DNA of 64,000 nt from Kineosporiaceae bacterium (GTDB taxonomy: Bacteria > Actinomycetota > Actinomycetes > Actinomycetales > Kineosporiaceae): positions 1 through 64,000 of the forward strand of contig JAEUJN010000075.1 of NCBI GenBank assembly GCA_016794595.1. Reading direction: 5' to 3'. Below the pieces are notes generated by a model. That model ran no database searches. It worked only from the letters and a program-made list of their open reading frames with translations, and was not told the DNA's origin. Positions 62,695 through 64,000 of this stretch are shown piece by piece; within the stretch, counting starts at the first letter, position 1; the number at the start of each line of letters is the position of its first letter. Made by a program: the position numbers and the translations under genes.

Positions 62695-64000
62695 CCTGAT
62701 CGGCGCACACCCGGTTGCGGCCGGTGCTCTTGGCCTCGTAGAGCAGCTCGTCGGCGCGGGCCAGCGCGGTGCGCTTGGTGTCCTCCGGCACGATCACCGT
62801 CGCCCCGATCGAGACCGTCACCTGCAGCCCCGCCACGAGTCGATGCCATGGATGGCGCTCGATCGCCTCGCGCAGGGCCTCCAGGCGTCCGAAGGCCCGC
62901 CCCGGCGAACTGTCCTCGAGCAGGAGCAGGAACTCCTCGCCGCCGAGCCTGGCAGCCAAGCCCTCGAAGCGACCGGATTCGATCACCCCCGCCTGCTCCC
63001 CCGTGGGAACCGGCGGCTGCGTCGGATCCTGATCCGCGGCGTCCACCGGAGGTGTCTCCTGGCGGAGTCGGCCCGCCACGTCGGTGAGCGGGCCGGCCAG
63101 CATGCGCAGCACCTCGTCGCCGACATCGTGGGAGTAGGTGTCGTTGACCTGCTTGAAGTGGTCGACGTCCACGATCGCCACCACGCAACAGGTGGTCTCG
63201 GTATCGCCGCCCCGGGCACGGCGCTCCAGGATGCGGGGCAGCTGTTCGTCGACCAGGCGCCGGTTGAACAGGCCGGTGAGCGGGTCGGTGCGGGCCAGTT
63301 CGCGGAACCTGCGTGCCTCGCGCCGCGCCTCAGCGGTCTCGAACAGGGCCTGGCGCGTGCGGGCGGCGGCCTCGCGCTGGTGGCATCGCAGCCGGTCGGC
63401 CTCCTCGACATGCAGCCGATAGGTCCGGTACGCGGACTCGAAGTCCCCCCGAGCAGCATGGGTCTTCGCCTGCACGTCGAGCGCACGGATCCGGATTCCC
63501 TCGAGCCCGCGCTCGGCGCAGACGTCCAGGCAGACCTGCACGCGTTCGGCCGCCTGGTCAGGCTGGCCGGTGGCGAGCAACACCTCGGCGTGGGTGAGGG
63601 CCAACTCCGCCGGGGTCAGCGGCTGCGAGGCACCGAGGGAGGTCAGCAGGCCCCAGCCCCGGGTGAGCATCGCCACGGCGTCGGGGTACCGGGCCGCCAT
63701 CAGGTAGGCCCGGGCGATGGTGTCGGCGACATCGGCGTTCAGGTGCTCGGTGCCGGCCAGGCGGCCCAGCCGCTCGGCCGTGCGCACCGCGGCCTCGGTG
63801 TCCCCCGCCTCGCACTCCAGCATGGTGAGGTTGTTGACCGCGGTGACGAGCATGTCGTCATCGGCGATGGCCAGGCAGATGTCCTCGACCTCGAGGTAGC
63901 GCTCGCGGGCCGGTGTGGTGCTGCCGGTGGTGGCCAGGGCGTCGGCGAGGCGCAACAGGTGGACGGCGCGAGTGCGCGCCGGCGCGGCGTCGTCCAGCAG
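62669..64000 (-). CDS. TPR-containing diguanylate cyclase (GGDEF), partial
   Basis: The coding frame is open to the right edge, so the N-terminus lies outside the window. The visible part has TPR-like helical repeats (about 63350-64000: ARERYLEVEDICLAIADDD, GDTEAAVRTAERLGRLA), a coiled linker, and a GGDEF domain with RTDPLTGLFNRR-type start (ARTDPLTGLFNRRLV), DVDHFKQVND and the active site RLGGEEFLLLL. The catalytic Gly-Gly-Glu-Glu-Phe is intact, so it likely makes cyclic di-GMP. A Pro/Asp-rich loop (about 63000-63060) interrupts the domain. Confidence 0.92.
   Translation of the reverse strand: MLDDAAPARTRAVHLLRLADALATTGSTTPARERYLEVEDICLAIADDDMLVTAVNNLTMLECEAGDTEAAVRTAERLGRLAGTEHLNADVADTIARAYLMAARYPDAVAMLTRGWGLLTSLGASQPLTPAELALTHAEVLLATGQPDQAAERVQVCLDVCAERGLEGIRIRALDVQAKTHAARGDFESAYRTYRLHVEEADRLRCHQREAAARTRQALFETAEARREARRFRELARTDPLTGLFNRRLVDEQLPRILERRARGGDTETTCCVVAIVDVDHFKQVNDTYSHDVGDEVLRMLAGPLTDVAGRLRQETPPVDAADQDPTQPPVPTGEQAGVIESGRFEGLAARLGGEEFLLLLEDSSPGRAFGRLEALREAIERHPWHRLVAGLQVTVSIGATVIVPEDTKRTALARADELLYEAKSTGRNRVCADQVIAPSGVG

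Overview
The window is very GC-rich DNA with dense coding, many GTG starts and many 1- to 11-bp gene overlaps. It carries a mycothiol-type maleylpyruvate isomerase homologue, DLW-39-type micropeptides and a MatB-like ligase. All of this points to the chromosome of an actinomycete (Actinomycetota); I cannot fix the order or genus. No transposase, integrase, rRNA gene or CRISPR array is visible.

Layout. (1) 0.2-4.4 kb: a secreted HExxH/Calx-beta protein and a GAF-GAF-GAF-SpoIIE-HATPase phosphatase. (2) 4.5-8.3 kb: a type II restriction-modification and repair cluster (Vsr nuclease fused to DUF427, a candidate PD-(D/E)XK endonuclease, a C5-cytosine methyltransferase) with a histone-H1-like protein gene inserted. 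(3) 8.5-11.2 kb: a membrane-anchored GH26-like hydrolase and a prenyltransferase-fold protein with abutting stop codons. (4) 11.4-19.2 kb: a signalling and redox cassette. It has two secreted proteins with acidic, His-containing tails, a sensor kinase, a response regulator interrupted by a one-base frameshift, then a coupled run of coiled-coil protein, ApbE flavin transferase, ferric-reductase-like haem membrane protein, NuoF/RnfC-like flavoprotein and ferredoxin. (5) 19.3-26.5 kb: a glycosyl hydrolase-like protein, two micropeptides, tRNA-Ala(UGC), a mycothiol-type isomerase, a TPP enzyme and a malonyl-CoA-synthetase-like ligase. (6) 26.5-28.9 kb: a probable yybP-ykoY (Mn2+) riboswitch in front of a TerC transporter gene coupled to a baeRF-family gene. 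(7) 29-31.7 kb: VOC protein and glmS. (8) 31.7-33.6 kb: a scar region with a DUF4143 ATPase lacking its P-loop, a decayed VapC toxin and a 29-bp inverted repeat. (9) 33.6-39.9 kb: CPxC membrane protein, ABM monooxygenase, ilvA, CBM48 protein and lutABC (L-lactate oxidation). (10) 40-48 kb: a polysaccharide deacetylase, an FN3-PKD-FN3 secreted protein, a full-length single-chain purL and a rhomboid protease. (11) 48-59.5 kb: a type I restriction locus (hsdM-hsdS-AlbA/ATPase-hsdR) preceded by a methyltransferase-like protein with no visible catalytic motif and, divergently, a coiled-coil protein with a nuclease-like C-terminus. (12) 59.5-64 kb: a 32-residue membrane peptide, an M3 peptidase, a GNAT acetyltransferase and a GGDEF protein running off the edge.

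Two families of dispersed palindromes recur. Four copies share GTGATCATGCACTTTCGA cores, and all lie at gene 3' ends. Three copies of about 110 bp, built from GCTCATGCTCC arms, lie directly after the stops of glmS, ilvA and purL. Several enzymes (GlmS, IlvA, LutB) carry in-frame low-complexity insertions.

The best candidates for something new are the flavin/haem redox cassette with no recognisable FMN-acceptor domain (11.4-19.2 kb) and the type I restriction locus with its two extra, apparently non-canonical genes (48.1-59.4 kb). The Mn2+ riboswitch-TerC-baeRF arrangement is the best-supported regulatory call.
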